A stretch of DNA of 64,000 bases from Malurus cyaneus samueli (GCA_009741485.1 CM019237.1:49476050-49540049); one strand, 5' to 3'; shown: positions 35,119-49,639, numbered from the stretch's first letter. Translations and numbers: made by a program. The notes: generated from the sequence alone by a model not told the origin.

Positions 35119-37239
35119 CCTCTCCATTGAGAAAATCCAGGGACAGCTGAACACGAAGACATCATACTTCACAACTGCTTATCTTTCAACAACTTCTGTG
35201 CAAAATTTCCTTTGTCTCTTATTCTCTCAAAGCTGTCCTTAAGAAACTGCTCACCCAAAGCTGGTGAAGTTCAGCTTCAATGAGGCACCAAAGTTTGCTC
35301 ATTAAAGGACTTGCTTTGCTTTTCAACTGATGTGTTGCAGGAGGCACCTGAGAGCACTGCAGTGATGATCTAAGATACAGCTTGCACCACAAGGGACCCT
35401 GGATTGTTTGTTACCTGCGAGCCACAGTTCACAAGTGACTCTCCTGGAAAGTATTTGTTGATTACGGATGTTTGGTCACATCTGGCCACCAACCGGCAAA
35501 TCTCTTCACAGAAAAGTCAGCACAAAGAATGCTTTTACTAAGATCCAGCTGTAAATTGCTGTAAATTTCCAGATCTTAATAATGCTCAGACTCTCTAGCA
35601 GGACAGAGCCCACATACTGGGTGACTTGCTGGTTTATGTTGTCAAAGACAGCTCATTTTGGTGTTTAAAAGTAGGTGTGGTTTTATAATATAGTGATTGG
35701 TAACATTCCTGATACTGCCATAAATTTGCTATTACTTTTCTCATGAAGTCTGGGTCTTACAAATGTGTCATGATTAGAAACTGATATATTGATATATTAA
35801 TTATAGGCAGGCAAAATGTGCTGGAGTGGAAATGGAAATGCGAAAAGCCCGAATGGTGTTTTTTTTCCTCTGGTAAGATAGGGGAAAAGCTTTGAACACC
35901 AGAGCAGTTCAGTCTGGAAGGGCAATGTTCAAGCAGGGGTTTCTAATTTGGTTATATATAAATCTATACATATATAACTATCTTAACATGTGGACTTAAG
36001 GGGATTTATGGCGTTTTTTAGACTTTTAGAGTTATGTAAACTTGTATGGGGGTTTATGCTCTTAGTCCAAAAGAAGCATTGCAATTAGTTGTATTTTTTT
36101 GTGAACCTTCTCTATAAATATTTGAAAAGAGCTAACACATGTTGCAAATATTTAGTTAACAGGCTTTGTTAAAGCAAAATTTGAGAAAGCTCTAAAATCA
36201 TGTTATCTTACAAGTATTAGAGATCATTTTGTATATGTGTGAATGTCCCAGTTGAAGCCTACTTCAGCCAAAACATCTGTTCAATTATCTGCTATTGATG
36301 TGTGAATTTCTTGGCAAAAGTCCTACTCAATATTTTTATAAGTGAATGCTAGACCAAAAGTTGTATTTTTAATGTTTTCCCATCATGTGCATAAGTTACA
36401 TAACCAGATCTGGATCTGTGTTGTTACTGCTATTTATACTACTGTTGGGATGTGCAACAGATGAGGATCCAACTCAGTTATTCAGTGATCCAGTTATTCT
36501 GAATAAACACAGAAAAGAAAAAAGGAAGATGTATTCTCTATTACCAACATTATAATTTGAGTGTAAGAAAAGAGAACAGAATAGTCAAGATAAATTGCAG
36601 TAGGAGTGTAGGAGTACAAAGAAACAGTGATGTGTGCTGTCCTCTCAAACTTGTACAAATGAGACCTTGATCTGACCAAATAACTTTATGGTTAGGATAT
36701 CACAATGTTTATAAATTATCCTTGACCACAAGTGCAATCTTTGTGTAATAGAAGTGCCAGTATGGATATGTAGTAATAAAAGGCAAAGACACCATTTTTC
36801 TGTATTGTTTCTTTAGCAGCTAAATTATGCATCTAATTTTTCATGTCTTAGTCTCCTCAACTCTTTTTGTTTGCCACTTTCTGCTTAAATCTGCTAATTC
36901 TTTTTCTTGTTTTCCTTGCTCCCAGTTTTGCAGAGGAATTCTAAATTTCATCTCTGAATACTCTCCCTACTGCATGCCAAGAGCAAAAAGCATCTTGTGA
37001 TCAGTATTAAACTGACAGTTTGTCACACCCCCTGCAAATGGACCCAAGTTTTACTTGAGACATCTTTGTTTACTGAAGACTGTCAAAACAAGTGTGTGGG
37101 GGGGAATAAAAAGGCAAAACAACACCTCCCACTTTTTCCTTTTGATCTCAGTCCTGATGTATCTTTTCTTACAAACCTAGAGTTAATGATATCACTTGAA
37201 ATGTGATCCCAGTGAACTGTTCACGTATGCAACACTTGC

Positions 37240-37492
37240 CAGGTGATGCAAGGCCAGAGGAGGTTTTGATGGGATATTGGAAAGAAATTCTTCCCTGTGA
37301 GGGTGCTGAGGCCCTGGCAAAGATTGCCCAGAGAAGCTGTGGCTGCCCCCTCCCTGTAAGTGTTCAAGGGGTTCTCAGGTTGAATGGGCCTCAGAGCAAC
37401 CTGGGGTAGTGGAAGCTGTCCCTGCCCATGGCAGTGGGGCTGGACCAAGATGATCTTTAAGGTCTTTTCCAAAACAAACCATTCTATGATTA
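37240..37492 (+). mobile_element. CR1 LINE 3' fragment, plus strand
   Basis: Contains GAAAGAAATTCTTCCCTGTG, AGAGAAGCTGTGGCTGCCCC, AGAGCAACCTGGGGTAGTGG and AAGATGATCTTTAAGGTCTT, ending AACCATTCTATGATT. Clear CR1 3' end, 5'-truncated. Confidence 0.93.
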
Positions 37493-40400
37493 GAGTATTC
37501 TGTTGTTGAACATATCTTCCTGTTATTAAGTCACAGCCTAGCATGGTGTGCTTGTGGCTTTATTCCTTGGTCTCCCTTTTTTAAACTTGTAATGTACCAT
37601 CATTATGGTAGAAGTAAAAGACAAATATGACAGAACCATGCCAAAACAATAGCTCAAAAATGTTCACTGTGATGCAATATATATATATTTTAAAAGGCTG
37701 TCTAGGCAGAGTTACTGTGTGATTTTCTTTGAGCGAGCTGATGTTAAACAAGCAAGAAGATTTATGAAAACGAAAAAATGCAGAGTAGTTCTAATGAGAC
37801 ATAAAATGAATGTTAAGATGTGGAAGATGGAAGGTACTTACTGCTATCAGTGTATAGCGCCACGTTTATTACAAAAATCTGGTATTGATTTCCTGCAAAT
37901 TTCAATTTGCATGATACCACCAGGATTAGAATAACAAATCTCACATTTTTTCCTTTGCTAATTCATTTCCCCCAAAGCATAAAACGCTTTGGCAGTGTAT
38001 TGGGTTAATATTCATATTCTGCATTCTATCTGCTAATTATCTTTTTAATAATTGAAAGTTAAAGGTTCATTTGGCCCTTACGTGTCTATAAGTGATTTGT
38101 TCAATTTCCTACACAGATCTTCACATTTTAATGCCAACCTACAAGTAAAAATCTCACTAAAATATGTTTTTGTTGCATGCTTTGTGAAATACATTAGAGA
38201 AGCTACAACTTTACATGTCAAGCTTTAGCAGACATTGGTATTATGATGTTTGCTGAGAGTTTATTCCTAGAATTGTAATAGGAAATTAAATTCACATTTC
38301 ATTTATAATGGTTCGACAACTGATTTTTTAATAGGCTTCCTTTAATTGCACTTGTATATTCTAACTGGCTGGAGCTATCTTTTTTATCTGCAGAGTGACT
38401 GAACTTATGGTGGTCGAGATGAGAACTAAATCTGGCAAACAGTTTAGGGCATGTAGAGATCAGTACTGCTAGGATGGATGAAAAAAAAATATGTGTTGTA
38501 ATAGTTACACTACTGATATCTATTGAGTGATTGCCATTTGGACCATAATTTTTGAAGTAATGAGGGTATTGAGGCCTGGTTTCCAAAACTATCGATAATT
38601 CAGCTCATTCTGCAGAGATCGGTAGAAGGTGTTGGGTAATTAATGTTACTGAAAATCCTATATTGTTCATTTGCTGGTTGATTTCTGTGATTTTCAAGCT
38701 TCAGTGGGAGGATACTATTTTGAGCCCTAGTACTGCATTAGCTGAGGGTACTGGGTCCCCTAGAACTCTAGAAATATTCTAATACTTCAGTTTCTATCAA
38801 TGGGTGAGATATTCCTTGGACACTGAGTCCCAGCCTGTTCACCAAACTTCTTGTGTTTGCCTCAGCTGCAACATTTCAAACAATTCTTTCTTCTCTGCTT
38901 AATGATTTGCTCAGATTTCAGGGCTGCTGGTCTTGCTGCCTTCTGATCATCTACAGAGCCTGCAAGCACCCATCAGAGCTTCTGAGCTTCACATTTCATC
39001 TGGAGCAGGCTTGTGCCTTGCTGGCTGGGACCTGCTTCTCCTGGTATTGGTAATACTGCCATAAAATGATCCTGTGGTGTGAGAGATTCCCTCAGTGCAG
39101 TACTGGGTATCCAGTCGTTGAAATAATAAAATGTTTAGGAAACAGCAGGAACGGTACAAACTTTTGTGAGGCTTTTACTCTGATGTTCAGATGTCAGCTA
39201 CTTTCAATTCAGATGATTTCCCCCGGGTGTTGTTTGTCCACCGAGGAACCTTCTGGAGATCTCTAGTCCAAAGTCTGTTACAGTTTGCTCTTAAAATGTT
39301 ATTCAGTTTTTGCACACAAAAGGCAGAGGTACTTCTCTGCTGCATTGAAATCTATTGTTCTTTCGTTGATTTTTCAGTCTTTGTCTGAGGCTCGTTAGTG
39401 CTTGCTCTGAAAGGGACACAAGGCAGTCCATCCACACCCTTCTACAATAACTTCCTCAAGCTTCCAGAACAAAAAGTCTCAGTCTCCTCAGTGATTCCTA
39501 TACAGGTGTCACAGCAATGCTTTTATGGGTCCCCTGGTCCCATTTTTGATTGTATTTATCTCTTTGGAGGTGAGGAGACTGAGAGTGCACATTGAGTACA
39601 AGATGTGTATAGCTATGTTTGAAGGTTTCGTTTTTTCTTAGCCTTTACACTTTTTCCAATAAAATGTAAAGTTTACTTCTTGGCTCATAGAAAATACTGA
39701 GCTGATATTTTTCAAAGGTTTTTTCTGTTGCAACTTGAGTTGTCTTTACTGATCAGTGTAAGTGAAATCAGCATTTTATATGCCAATCTGGATTTAATCC
39801 ACAGCTATATTTGCTTTATATTTATTTACATTGACAACTGCTTGCTGTTGTTCAGGCTCTTACTTTTACAAAGCTTTACTACAGTTCTCCAGTCTGCCCT
39901 TATCCTTGGTACCCTGAAAAACTTCATCTACTTTATCTTTCTCCAGGCCACTTAAAATAATGTTGGATACTGCTGAAACTGCAAAATCCCCTTACTGAGT
40001 TCTATTTTTTTTTTCTAGCAGTGCAGATTCTCTTCCTACACTGCGTCTTGTTGTTTAACTGATTATTTCTCCACCCCTGGACCTGTATTCTTACCCAAAA
40101 TGAGTCACATGATGCCTGTGTGACTTCCAGAGCCTCTTTCCCATCTCTCCCTGTTTGCAGTGAGGCTGGAGCTGTTCGGGGAGATTTTGAATTCCCTGCC
40201 AGCAAACAAGCCAGGTCAGATACTTCAATTATCTTTATTTTATTCCCCTCCCAATCAAGCCCCTGCAAACACAGCCAAACTTCCTTCTACTGCTACTGAT
40301 CTTTGGAGAGCTAAGGGCCACACCATCCGGGAAAGGCTTGTAGTATCTGATTAGGAGAACACTCCTCTTAAACTAAATACATTTGTACCATCTGTTAACA

Positions 40401-41398
40401 CTTTCAAATTACAGAAATCCCTCTGAAATATTTTTGCTAAGAACAATTGAAATCTAAAATCTTTTGACACAAAATTGAAGCATCAAATAAATATGATTAT
40501 TTATTTATATCCCAGATCAGCTATGGAGTGATGAAACAATATTTTAAGGTACCCTTCCTCTGTTTTTCAGTTTGGTGTCCTATCTATTTTTAATTCTTTC
40601 CTTTATCTCCAAATCCCTTTTACCTTGAAATTGAGTTTACTAGAATGGTGGTTCAGTCTCTGTTTCATTAATCTCCCCACTGGTAACATGCCTGTTATCT
40701 GGTCTAAAGATTGACTTCCATGATCTTGCTGCTTCATCTGGAAAATTGTTTAGGCTATAAATCTCTGTGTAGATTAGTGATTCTCATTCTCTCATGAGGA
40801 ATTACATTTTGCCCTTTTTAATGTTAACTCTTTTGCCTCAAGAAGTGAGTTGTTTTTTTATTGATAATAGAGTTTGGTATGATGTATTCTACAGAATATT
40901 GGCTTATTTTTTAGCTAATTTGGCCCTGAATGGAGCCAGGCCAGCTGATTACATGATTTTCCTTTGACACTGCCAAAATACAGGAAGTGGTAGAGTAGAC
41001 ACACTCTGCCCTTCCCCTTTGAGGCAGTTTGATTTGGGTGGGGAGGCTTTCAATTTTATATTTTATTACTATTATTTATGGTGTTCAATCTCAAAAGATG
41101 TATTGAAATTGTGCCATGCTTTTGGGGAAAGAAATTGACATAGGAGAAATTTGCTGGTAAAGTAGATCCAAATAATTAGCGACAATTTTCCTTTATGTTT
41201 GAAAGTCATACTTTTCATACTGTAGTGCTTAGTGGACAGAGATAAACATTTGGAAAATATTGAGGAAAGCGCACTAATTTTTTAATCCAAAATGTGTTTT
41301 TAGAAAGAATTAAAATTAATTACAATCCTGGCATATTTGTCACTCACCTGCATTTATGTCCTGCATTGAGCACTGCAATTATGCACAGGTCTGTGCTT

Positions 41399-41464
41399 TG
41401 GTTTTTGTTTTTTTTTTTGTTTTTTTTTTTTTTTTTTTTTTTGTTTTTGTTTTTTTTTTTGTTT
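41399..41464 (+). repeat. T-rich (TTTTG)n low-complexity tract
   Basis: Long T runs with scattered single G residues. It generates spurious Phe- and Lys-rich open frames on both strands. Confidence 0.95.
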
Positions 41465-44400
41465 ATTTGGCAGAATTATCAATCTCTTCTGCATTTGTGC
41501 TTGAGTTTCTAACAGCTCATTTTCATTCTGTTCCATGCCATTAAATTTTCCCATTTTCTTCAGGGGAAGCATGTCTGTGTTTTTAGACTTCCTGTATCAT
41601 CTTCCATTCAGAGACACTTCCTGTCTGTGTGTGAGTGGGAAGATTTTGGTTGGAGATGCAGTGCCATGAAGAAACTCTGCAAAAGATGAGCAAAGCCAAC
41701 TTTTCATCTCACAGTCTTTACCTGAGAAGTTGAGATTAGATAGGCTATATGAGTTTGTATATGTGGTCTTTCATGACCAGGTGTTCTGTTTTATGCTTAT
41801 ACACATTAATACATTCTTTAACTGTTTATGTTCACAGATGGGAGCAAGAAAATAAAACAAACAGGACATTTACACCATCACTGTTGGTAGAAATTGAGAA
41901 AGAGAAAGGCAAGCTGTCAAAATGTGTAAATTATTGCAGCTTTGCTTAAGGTCTTGAGCATGTCTATGTACCATGCAGTGAGGTAAATCTTCACCCTGGA
42001 GAAATAATGAAAATAGAAAAGGGAACATTTGGCAAAGGAAAAAGGACTACAGTTTTGTAAAGGAAAACATGAAAATTATAAGATACAGAATATGCAGCCA
42101 TACTGTCTTACTAATTTATTGCATTATTTGAGTACTTCTCAATCTGGAACATATTTATATTCACCAAAGCCTTTTGATAGAGAGAAATTCCATCATGTTC
42201 ATAGACTCAGAGGCAGAATTAAATTATCAGCCCACAATTATAGGATACAGCCTGTAATATAGGATAACATGAGCAGGAAGTTGCTTTGGGCTGACATAGC
42301 CATGTCAGGACATTCTGGGTCTTGTCTCACCTGGACTAGTGCCCTGAACTTCCTTTTTCTAATGGAACTGGCCCACACTATTATAGGTGATGGACTGATT
42401 TTGTATCTTGGATAGTTGGAAACTTTAGGAACAGGAAAACACCATTTTACAGAAAGAAATTTAGTATATTTGGCAGAAAAAGCAGCCACTTTTGCAGCCT
42501 CTGCCTGAATCTGGCAGTGCTGTGTCATGTAATCCAGTGCTACCCGTGCTGGGGGCTGACAACTCAGCACTTGGCTCTGCTCTTGTAAAATGAAGGTGAC
42601 CACAGTTCTGTGATAATAACAAGAAATTGCTTATTATTTCCACTATCACATCACTTTGGTATTCGCCTTGATTTCCAGGGCTGGTATCAGGAGAGCAGAC
42701 ATTAATTTTGAACAATTGTATTTGCAGACATGATGGATCCATTTGGTGATGGAATTAATGGGAAGATGATTACTTTTACTGAGCTAATAGGACTTGTCTT
42801 TTCTTTTTCTTACTGCAAACTGTTTCACTGTTGCTTTCCCAGTGTGGCTGCACTACCAAAAGGTGTCTCATTATGTTAACTGAAGCTATTAATGCTGCCT
42901 GGAATTTTTCTGTCTGTTTAATAATCACTGAAGGAGAAAATGTTTAAAGTTCAGTTATTTTGTTGATTTGTTTTTTGGTTTTTTTTCCCCCCCAAAACTT
43001 TACACGCTTCAGGTTTATGATTTATACCTTTTCCATTTCCTATGCATATTTTTTTTTTAAATCATAAGAAAGCTTGGCAGCTCTTTAGACTTCCTTCGAC
43101 ATCAATTAATCACTTTCTACAGCTTCTTCCTAACCTTTGCTTTTACTTTTTCTTCCTGTTAAGATATGCAGCAGAAATCTATTTATTTGCACAAGTATTT
43201 AAAAATTAGTATTTCTTCAACATATAAGTTACTTATGAAGAGTATTCCTTAAATATAGAGTGATCAGTGATTTCACAATAAGGAAATAATGAGAAATATT
43301 AAGTGTAGCATTCAGCAATGAAATTTGTATTTGCAAAGTTCCTAGGAATGTTATGCTCACCTCAAGAAAAAATGTCCTGGGACTCTTCCAGATTAAAAAC
43401 ATTGGGTTTGCCCTTTCCATTGGCTTGATCGTGACTGGCAAATCAGATGCCTTTACTACCATGTGATTTACCCCATGTTAGATGTGTCTAAATAAAGTTC
43501 TACTTAGTTATGTTTGTCTAGCCATATTTTTTACTAGCTTTCAGTAAAACGAATAATCACTTTTTATATATATCTTTATGAGAGGTTTCGTAGTTATCAT
43601 ACAGTATGTTCTGCTATGGCCTTGATGGTGATAAGTTTGCAATAAATCTTAGACTTGCAGCTGATGTGGGTCCTAATGTGTTTTAAAGGCAGAAAAGATA
43701 GAAAAAGTCTCCTTGGAGAAACTTCAATTTTATTCAGCCTATACATTTGCAGTCCAACACAGAAAAAATGCAATATAGGCTGTTGTTAAGGCCCAGCTTC
43801 GTCATTTAAGAGTCATGATAGACTGAAAGAAATACTCAATCTATTTTTCTTCATGTGCTGATTGCAAAGCAAAGCAGACCTCATAGATTTTTTTCCATTT
43901 GATGTTAATGCTGAGCTTTCCTATTGTAATGAGAAAACTGAATTCAACTTCAGAAAACAGAGAAGCCAAAATATATTGATACCATGAATAATTCTGAATT
44001 AACTTATTGAAAAACTTCCACTCTGGAAACTTATTGGAAGAACTCTGTAATATGGAATATAGATTTGACAGGAAAAAAAGGGATCATGAGAGCAACAAAT
44101 CTGTTTGTCATCTGCATAGGAATACTTAGTAATTTAAATAATATTATCAGGGAGTGCAATGACAGAGAATGGAACAATGCAGGGCCAAGGATAAGCTCCT
44201 ATGGGACATCAGCTGTAAGTGAAAAAGGACTCGATTAAGGATGGCTGTATTAAATAAAAAGTGAATGGTCTAACAAAAATAACGCTTGCCAGCACCACAT
44301 GTTGGCTTTAGTGACACATCCAGAGTACAGTGAATCAGCAGTGGTGATTTTGAGCATTCAAAATAGAAGACTGACAGCATTTCATGAGAGCAAATTGATG

Positions 44401-45663
44401 AGCAAGTGCACAATTACCATTTCAGATGATTAAATAGAGGACAGCAGTTAGTGGATGTCTCTACTAGTTATGAATCTACTCTGGCAAGGAGAAAAGCAAG
44501 TTCTAACTTTTGGAGATATTTGCAATACAAGAAGCCCTTGGAGAACAAGTTAATTGTGTAGATCTTGGCCCGACATAATAACAAAAAAGGGCCTTTAAAG
44601 ACACCTGGAACTGCTGCAGGTGAAGCCTGGAAAAGTGGGGAAAGGAACCTTACCAGAGGAGTAGCCCTGTAGGTGTTTATTTTGGTAAGCTGATAGAAAA
44701 TGAGCTAGATAGTTTATCTCTTGAGCTGTGATATGAATCGGAATTGATAACTTCAAAATTATTTTAAAATTCTTTGATTAATTTGAATGTTAGGAAGAAG
44801 TGGGAGATACGGTTCTAGTAATCCCAAGATGAATGTCCAGCAGTCCATTGTTTTGCATCTTTTGTTTACCATGGAGCAGGAATCACCTAGTCTTGGTTTC
44901 CCTACTTTATTTGCTTTGCATTAGTGTTTGTTAAAATTATCTCAATTTCCAACCATGGGGTGATTTTTAGGCCTTTTAAAGATTTTAATAGTCTGATTCC
45001 TCAGCATCTAATATCACTTCATGAACAGCAGAACTTTCCAACATATTTTTCTTCAAATATACAAAGGTCATATTCTTCATCTGGTCTATTCTCTCAAATT
45101 ATTTGCTTAATTTTATTTGCAATCTGTATAGTCATATGGGCTGGAAGCAACCAATTAGATCACACTGTCCCTTCCCTTGCCAACATGGAATGTAGTCTCC
45201 CAGACAGGGACACATGCTTGATTTTAGCCAAAAGCTCAGAAGAAGCCTCCTGACTTCACCCACTGAAATTTAAACTCTCATCTGTTATTAATCTATTTTC
45301 AGCAGATGATTACCAGAACATCTGCTCATGCCCAGTAAATTTTTACTTCCTTCTCTTAAAGCCAACTTCCCCAGTGGACTGATGAAAGAGAGATTCTGCA
45401 GCTCATTCTGCTCTTTAAAATAGCAGTGGTCCACTGAAGAAATGTTAGCTGAAGGTGAGGGAGTGATCTTTGTAATTCATATTGCAGCAATAGGAGAAAT
45501 AAGAGCAAAATGATTTCAATAACAGTAGGATTTCCATCTAAATTGTTTAAATTTTTTTTAATTGGGAAGCATTAGGACACATTCAGCAAATGCATATTTG
45601 GGGTTTACATGAAGTTGGAAGCAGCCACGCAAAGATCATTAATCTTAGCATTAACCAAGTCTT

Positions 45664-45892
45664 TGAATCACAGGATCATTGAGGTTGGAAAAGACCTCCC
45701 AAGATCTTCGAGTCCAGCCTTTGACCCACCACCACTTCGTTACATAGCCCAGAGCATTAAGTGCCATACCCAGTCATTCCTGGAACACCTCCAGGGATGG
45801 GAAATTTACCATCTCCCTGGGCAGCCCGTGCCAATGCCCGACCATCCTTTCGGTGGAGAAATTCTTCCTGAAAATCTCGTGTCCACTTCCCT
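45664..45892 (-). mobile_element. CR1 LINE 3' fragment, minus strand
   Basis: Begins ATCACAGGATCATTGAGGTT and GGAAAAGACCTCCAAGATC-like sequence. It includes CCACCACCACTTCGTTACAT, CAGTCATTCCTGGAACACCT and ATCTCCCTGGGCAGCCCGTG, and ends near GAGAAATTCTTCCTGA. This is the reverse complement of a second CR1 subfamily's 3' end. Confidence 0.9.
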
Positions 45893-45925
45893 GTCGTTCT
45901 CTAAAGCATATGGTCTGTCAGTCTT

Positions 45926-46070
45926 CATTCAGGAGGATGATTACAGAGGAGAGTTTTCAGGAGGGCTTTGAAATCTGAGAAGGCAGGGGCTGTTTGGGTT
46001 TTTGTCAAGGAAATTCCCTCAAAGGGGAGGTGCAGTATGGGAGATAGTATGCGAGCTGGTCAATGCCTTG
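45926..46070 (+). repeat. Direct repeat, copy 1 (about 145 bp)
   Basis: Starts CATTCAGGAGG, includes AGGAGGGCTTTGAAA, AAATTCCCTCAAAGG and GATAGTATG, and ends GTCAATGCCTT. Copy 2 at 47375-47515 matches over the same length in the same orientation at roughly 80-85% by eye. I do not recognise the family. It begins shortly after the CR1 fragment at 45892. Confidence 0.85.
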
Positions 46071-47033
46071 ATTCCTCTGATATTCCCTTTCTAATCTCTC
46101 TCCTAACTTTTCTTCCCTACATTTCCACAGTGAGCATTCATCCCTATGATTTACCGATAAAATTTATTTGTGGGCATTGAGGAAAACTCTGTCTCAACTT
46201 CCCTTCATTTAATTTCCATGCTTTTTGCAGGGGTGCTGCTTTCTGCTCTCAGGGTGCCTTTCTGTAGTTTACACGTGCTACAAGGACATCTTCTGCAGGA
46301 CCCAACAAAAAAATTGGCTGTGCCAAAGCCCTGTTGGGCAGTTATATGATTCTGCCTAGAATAACTAGTCATTTTACATAAACATGAGACTCACATCCCT
46401 ATACAGAAGTTAAATTTTTATATTTTCTTTAGGTTTGCTACTCCAACTGCAGATATTTAGGGCAATAAATGTTGGGCCTGGTCCTTTGTAAGGAACTACT
46501 CATCTGATGAGGGATCCAGAAAACAGGTGGGCAAAACTGAAAATGGGAACGTAAAGCAAAGCCCACCCAGAGTAGGAGAAATGTTTTTTTCCTTGTGGTT
46601 CAGGTGGACATAAAAGCCCACCAAAGAAATCAGATTATATTTATACAAACTCATATTATACTTATGTAAATATATATAAACACGCTTATACAAATGTATA
46701 TACTTACATGAAGTTATAAAATATAAATATATTTAAAAAGCTATAGCTTGGGGGTTTCTCATTCACATAATTTCAATATCTGGACCTGTAGCTTTCTGTC
46801 ATCCTGATGCGCACACAGCTACACTCTAGGCAGTAGATTAATGGATTTTAGAACTTGATACATTCAGCTTTTAAGAAAAATATCACTTTGCAGCCCACCT
46901 GGAGCAGAAGATGGTTATTCACTGTGATTGTCTATGTTGAAAGATTTAGTTGGAGCTGACAGCTTGAAATATTAGCACTATGTTCTGTTCAATAATAATT
47001 TTATACCTTGTTTTCTCTTTTTTTATGTTTCAG

Positions 47034-47132
47034 AACAAGAGCCAAGGATTGAGTTTTGTTCGTATACATGCACCTTGGCAAGTCCTTAGTCGAGAAGCAG
47101 AAATTCTTAAAATAAAAATGCCCACTAAAAAG
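47034..47132 (+). CDS. ANO2: ANO2 exon: IHAPW motif segment
   Basis: 33 codons in phase 0 between TTTCAG and GTAAAT. The peptide [20 protein letters not shown] continues [13 protein letters not shown]. This is the conserved anoctamin dimerisation-domain strand-helix block. The exon is a multiple of three, so skipping it would keep the frame. It is flanked in both introns by copies of a 140-bp direct repeat. Confidence 0.97.
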
Positions 47133-47374
47133 GTAAATATCTCCCATTTTCTATCAACAAGTTGTATGACTGAAGGAGGAGGGATCAGAATCATCATTAA
47201 ATGTATAGAAACCCATGGAATTACTGTATTTCAAAAATCAGAGAAAATGAAGTGTCAGGCTTATTTTGTCACTTTACCAGATCTTTTGAAATGATTTACT
47301 GTTCAGAGCTATATTTAAGATGGGATTTCCAAAGGGGTTTTTAAAGGTTACAGAGACAGCTGGCTGATGGACTG

Positions 47375-47515
47375 CATTCAGGAGGGTGATGAGCGAGGTG
47401 AGACTTAGGAGGGCTTTGAAAGCTGAGAATGCAGGAGCTGTTTGGATTTTGGTCAAGAAAATTCCCTCAAAGGTGAGGTAGTATGGAAGATAGTATGAAA
47501 GCTGGTCACTGCCTT
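47375..47515 (+). repeat. Direct repeat, copy 2 (about 140 bp)
   Basis: Same orientation as copy 1 at 45926-46070. Shared blocks are CATTCAGGAGG, AGGAGGGCTTTGAAA, AATTCCCTCAAAGG and GATAGTATG, with a 3-nt gap near AGGTAGTATGG. The copies diverge after GCCTT. Confidence 0.85.
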
Positions 47516-49639
47516 AAGACTTCTCCAAAGAAAGAGAGACTCTCTACAAAGTCTGTTTTGGTGGTATTACTGACTTTGTGAATTCAGACCTGCCTGTTGT
47601 CACTAAAACTTCAGCTCACTATCTTCTTTCCAGTCTGTTCTGAACAGAATTGCTGACAAACCTTGTAAATTCTGAGTAGCAGATCCCCCAATCTGTGTTC
47701 CTGAAATGATTTAGCCTGCTGGTTACCAACTGCACTGGAGTCAGGGGAACTGCCTTGTGCTTTCAGTTAGTGATACCCATTAACTGCACTAATGAAGCTT
47801 ATGTCTTTGCATTGCCATTAGAATTAAAGGACAGATCGATTTTGTTTTCTCCCACTCCACTGTTTGATCTTCTTTTGTTTATTTGAGGTTTTTTTTGTAT
47901 ATTGTCCACCAAAAGTTTCATTGTGGTTCCAATTGTGGTTACAATCTGTCATTATCAGAAGACTGGACAAATCAATCTTGCACACTCTCAATGTGTTTGC
48001 ATCCCAGGGAAAAAAAATAATTATATTTCCAATCAATCTTTGAAAATCAGTTGGTTTTAGACAGCTACAGTACCTCTAAACTTGTTAGAAATAGTCCCAC
48101 ATAGTCAGCTCCTCTCTTTGATCTCCTCCCAAATTAATTCCTTTTATGCATTTTTAGTGCCTGCTTATTTCTTCCTCCTGTCCTCATGGAAGTTTTCCCC
48201 TCCTAGTTTCTTGCAGATGCACTGAAGTAAATATTACTCTATTTTAATTGATGAATATTGCCCTAATTTTGGACCAGGTTAAAATCTGTCTAGGAACTGA
48301 TAATATCTGATGGCCCTCTCCTTATTCATAACAGTTTTGCATCCTCTTCTCTTCTCTGATCAGGAGAAAAAATCCTCTGTTATCTCTAGCTGCAGAAGCA
48401 TGCTTGACAAGAAAGCTGTGTTCATGTCCTAGGGTTTGGGGTTTTTCTTGAAATTAAAGACAGTTGAAAGAGTAATTTCCTTGGAAGGAAATAAAAATCA
48501 ACTTTAAAAAACAGAAGTCTTGTATTTTGGGGACTTGGTGAAATAAAATAAAAGTTGCCGCCACTAACCACTAAAAGGAAAATTCTGTTTTTGTTCAAAG
48601 AAACAAGACATTTCTCTCAAAGCACACTAGGTATTTCCTGTGATGTTATTTTTGTTTATTCAAGGACCCCATGAAACTGGGGAAAAAAACTCCTACATTT
48701 TCAGGGGAAAGTTTTTATCCACCTCTAAACATGAGTTGGTTACAAATATTTTTTCCCAAATGTTCAGTTTTAAATAATCTTTCAGAACACATGGTATGCT
48801 GGGGTAGGGTACTTTCTGAGCCCTTTTAACAATGTATAAAATTCTGGATATTATAATATGGTTATTTTGGAGAGCTAGACTGTGCCAGACTCAAATATGA
48901 GGATGGAAACTAATGGGAGCATTACTCTGTCCCCAGAGCTGTGATGCCTCTGGCTTTAGTGAGTCATGGGAGAATGAATCCCATGACTGGAGTGCTGGGA
49001 TGGAGAACTAAAGCTGTTCAGGAGGGATGGGCAGAGATGGAGGAACTGTGCAGTAGGGAAGGAAAAAGCTGCAGCTAAGGTATTACCAAATTGAGAGATT
49101 CTGGGTGAAGATTAGGGAGATGAAAAACAAAGCAGATGTCATTGAGTGTATATAGGACTGATGAATTATTCCTTAGGCAACCAGGAGAAATTTCTTGTCC
49201 TTATGGGAAACGTCCCCTTCCCAAACACTACCTCATAATATGGCCCTGCTGCCATAAGCAGGTGTGAGAAATTCCTGAAGGGTTTTGGTACTACTTTGCC
49301 ACGAGGATTCAGTGAGCTAGGAAAGATGCCCACACAGACTGGGTGTTTGTCAATACAGAAGGTCGTGTGGGATACGTGATGGTAGGAGGCTGCCTTGGCT
49401 CCACAAAATGGTTGAGTTAATAATATTCAGTCTAATGAGAATAAAAGGTCATCAGAATTGTTGCTCTAGGTTTCAAAAGAGCAAACTCAAAGACACTCAG
49501 ATACCTACTTAGCACTCTTCCCTGGGAATCTGCTTTTGAGGGCTCCAAGAGTGTGTGGATGAATATGGAATTCCTCATGGAGCTTGAGAAGAAAAAGAAA
49601 TTTTCTGTCTCTAGAAACAAGGCCAGGCCTCACAGGAAG

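Larger units (their letters stand above)
26096..47033 (+). other. ANO2: ANO2 intron 3 (about 21 kb)
   Basis: The longest intron in the window. I see no coding exon in it. It holds CT and poly-T repeats (31942-32010), a 16-bp duplication (33354-33392), CR1 tails at about 35060-35118, 37240-37492 and 45664-45892, a T-rich tract (41399-41464) and one copy of a direct repeat (45926-46070). The remaining sequence is AT-rich with no recognisable element. The acceptor is TTTTATGTTTCAG. Confidence 0.85.
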
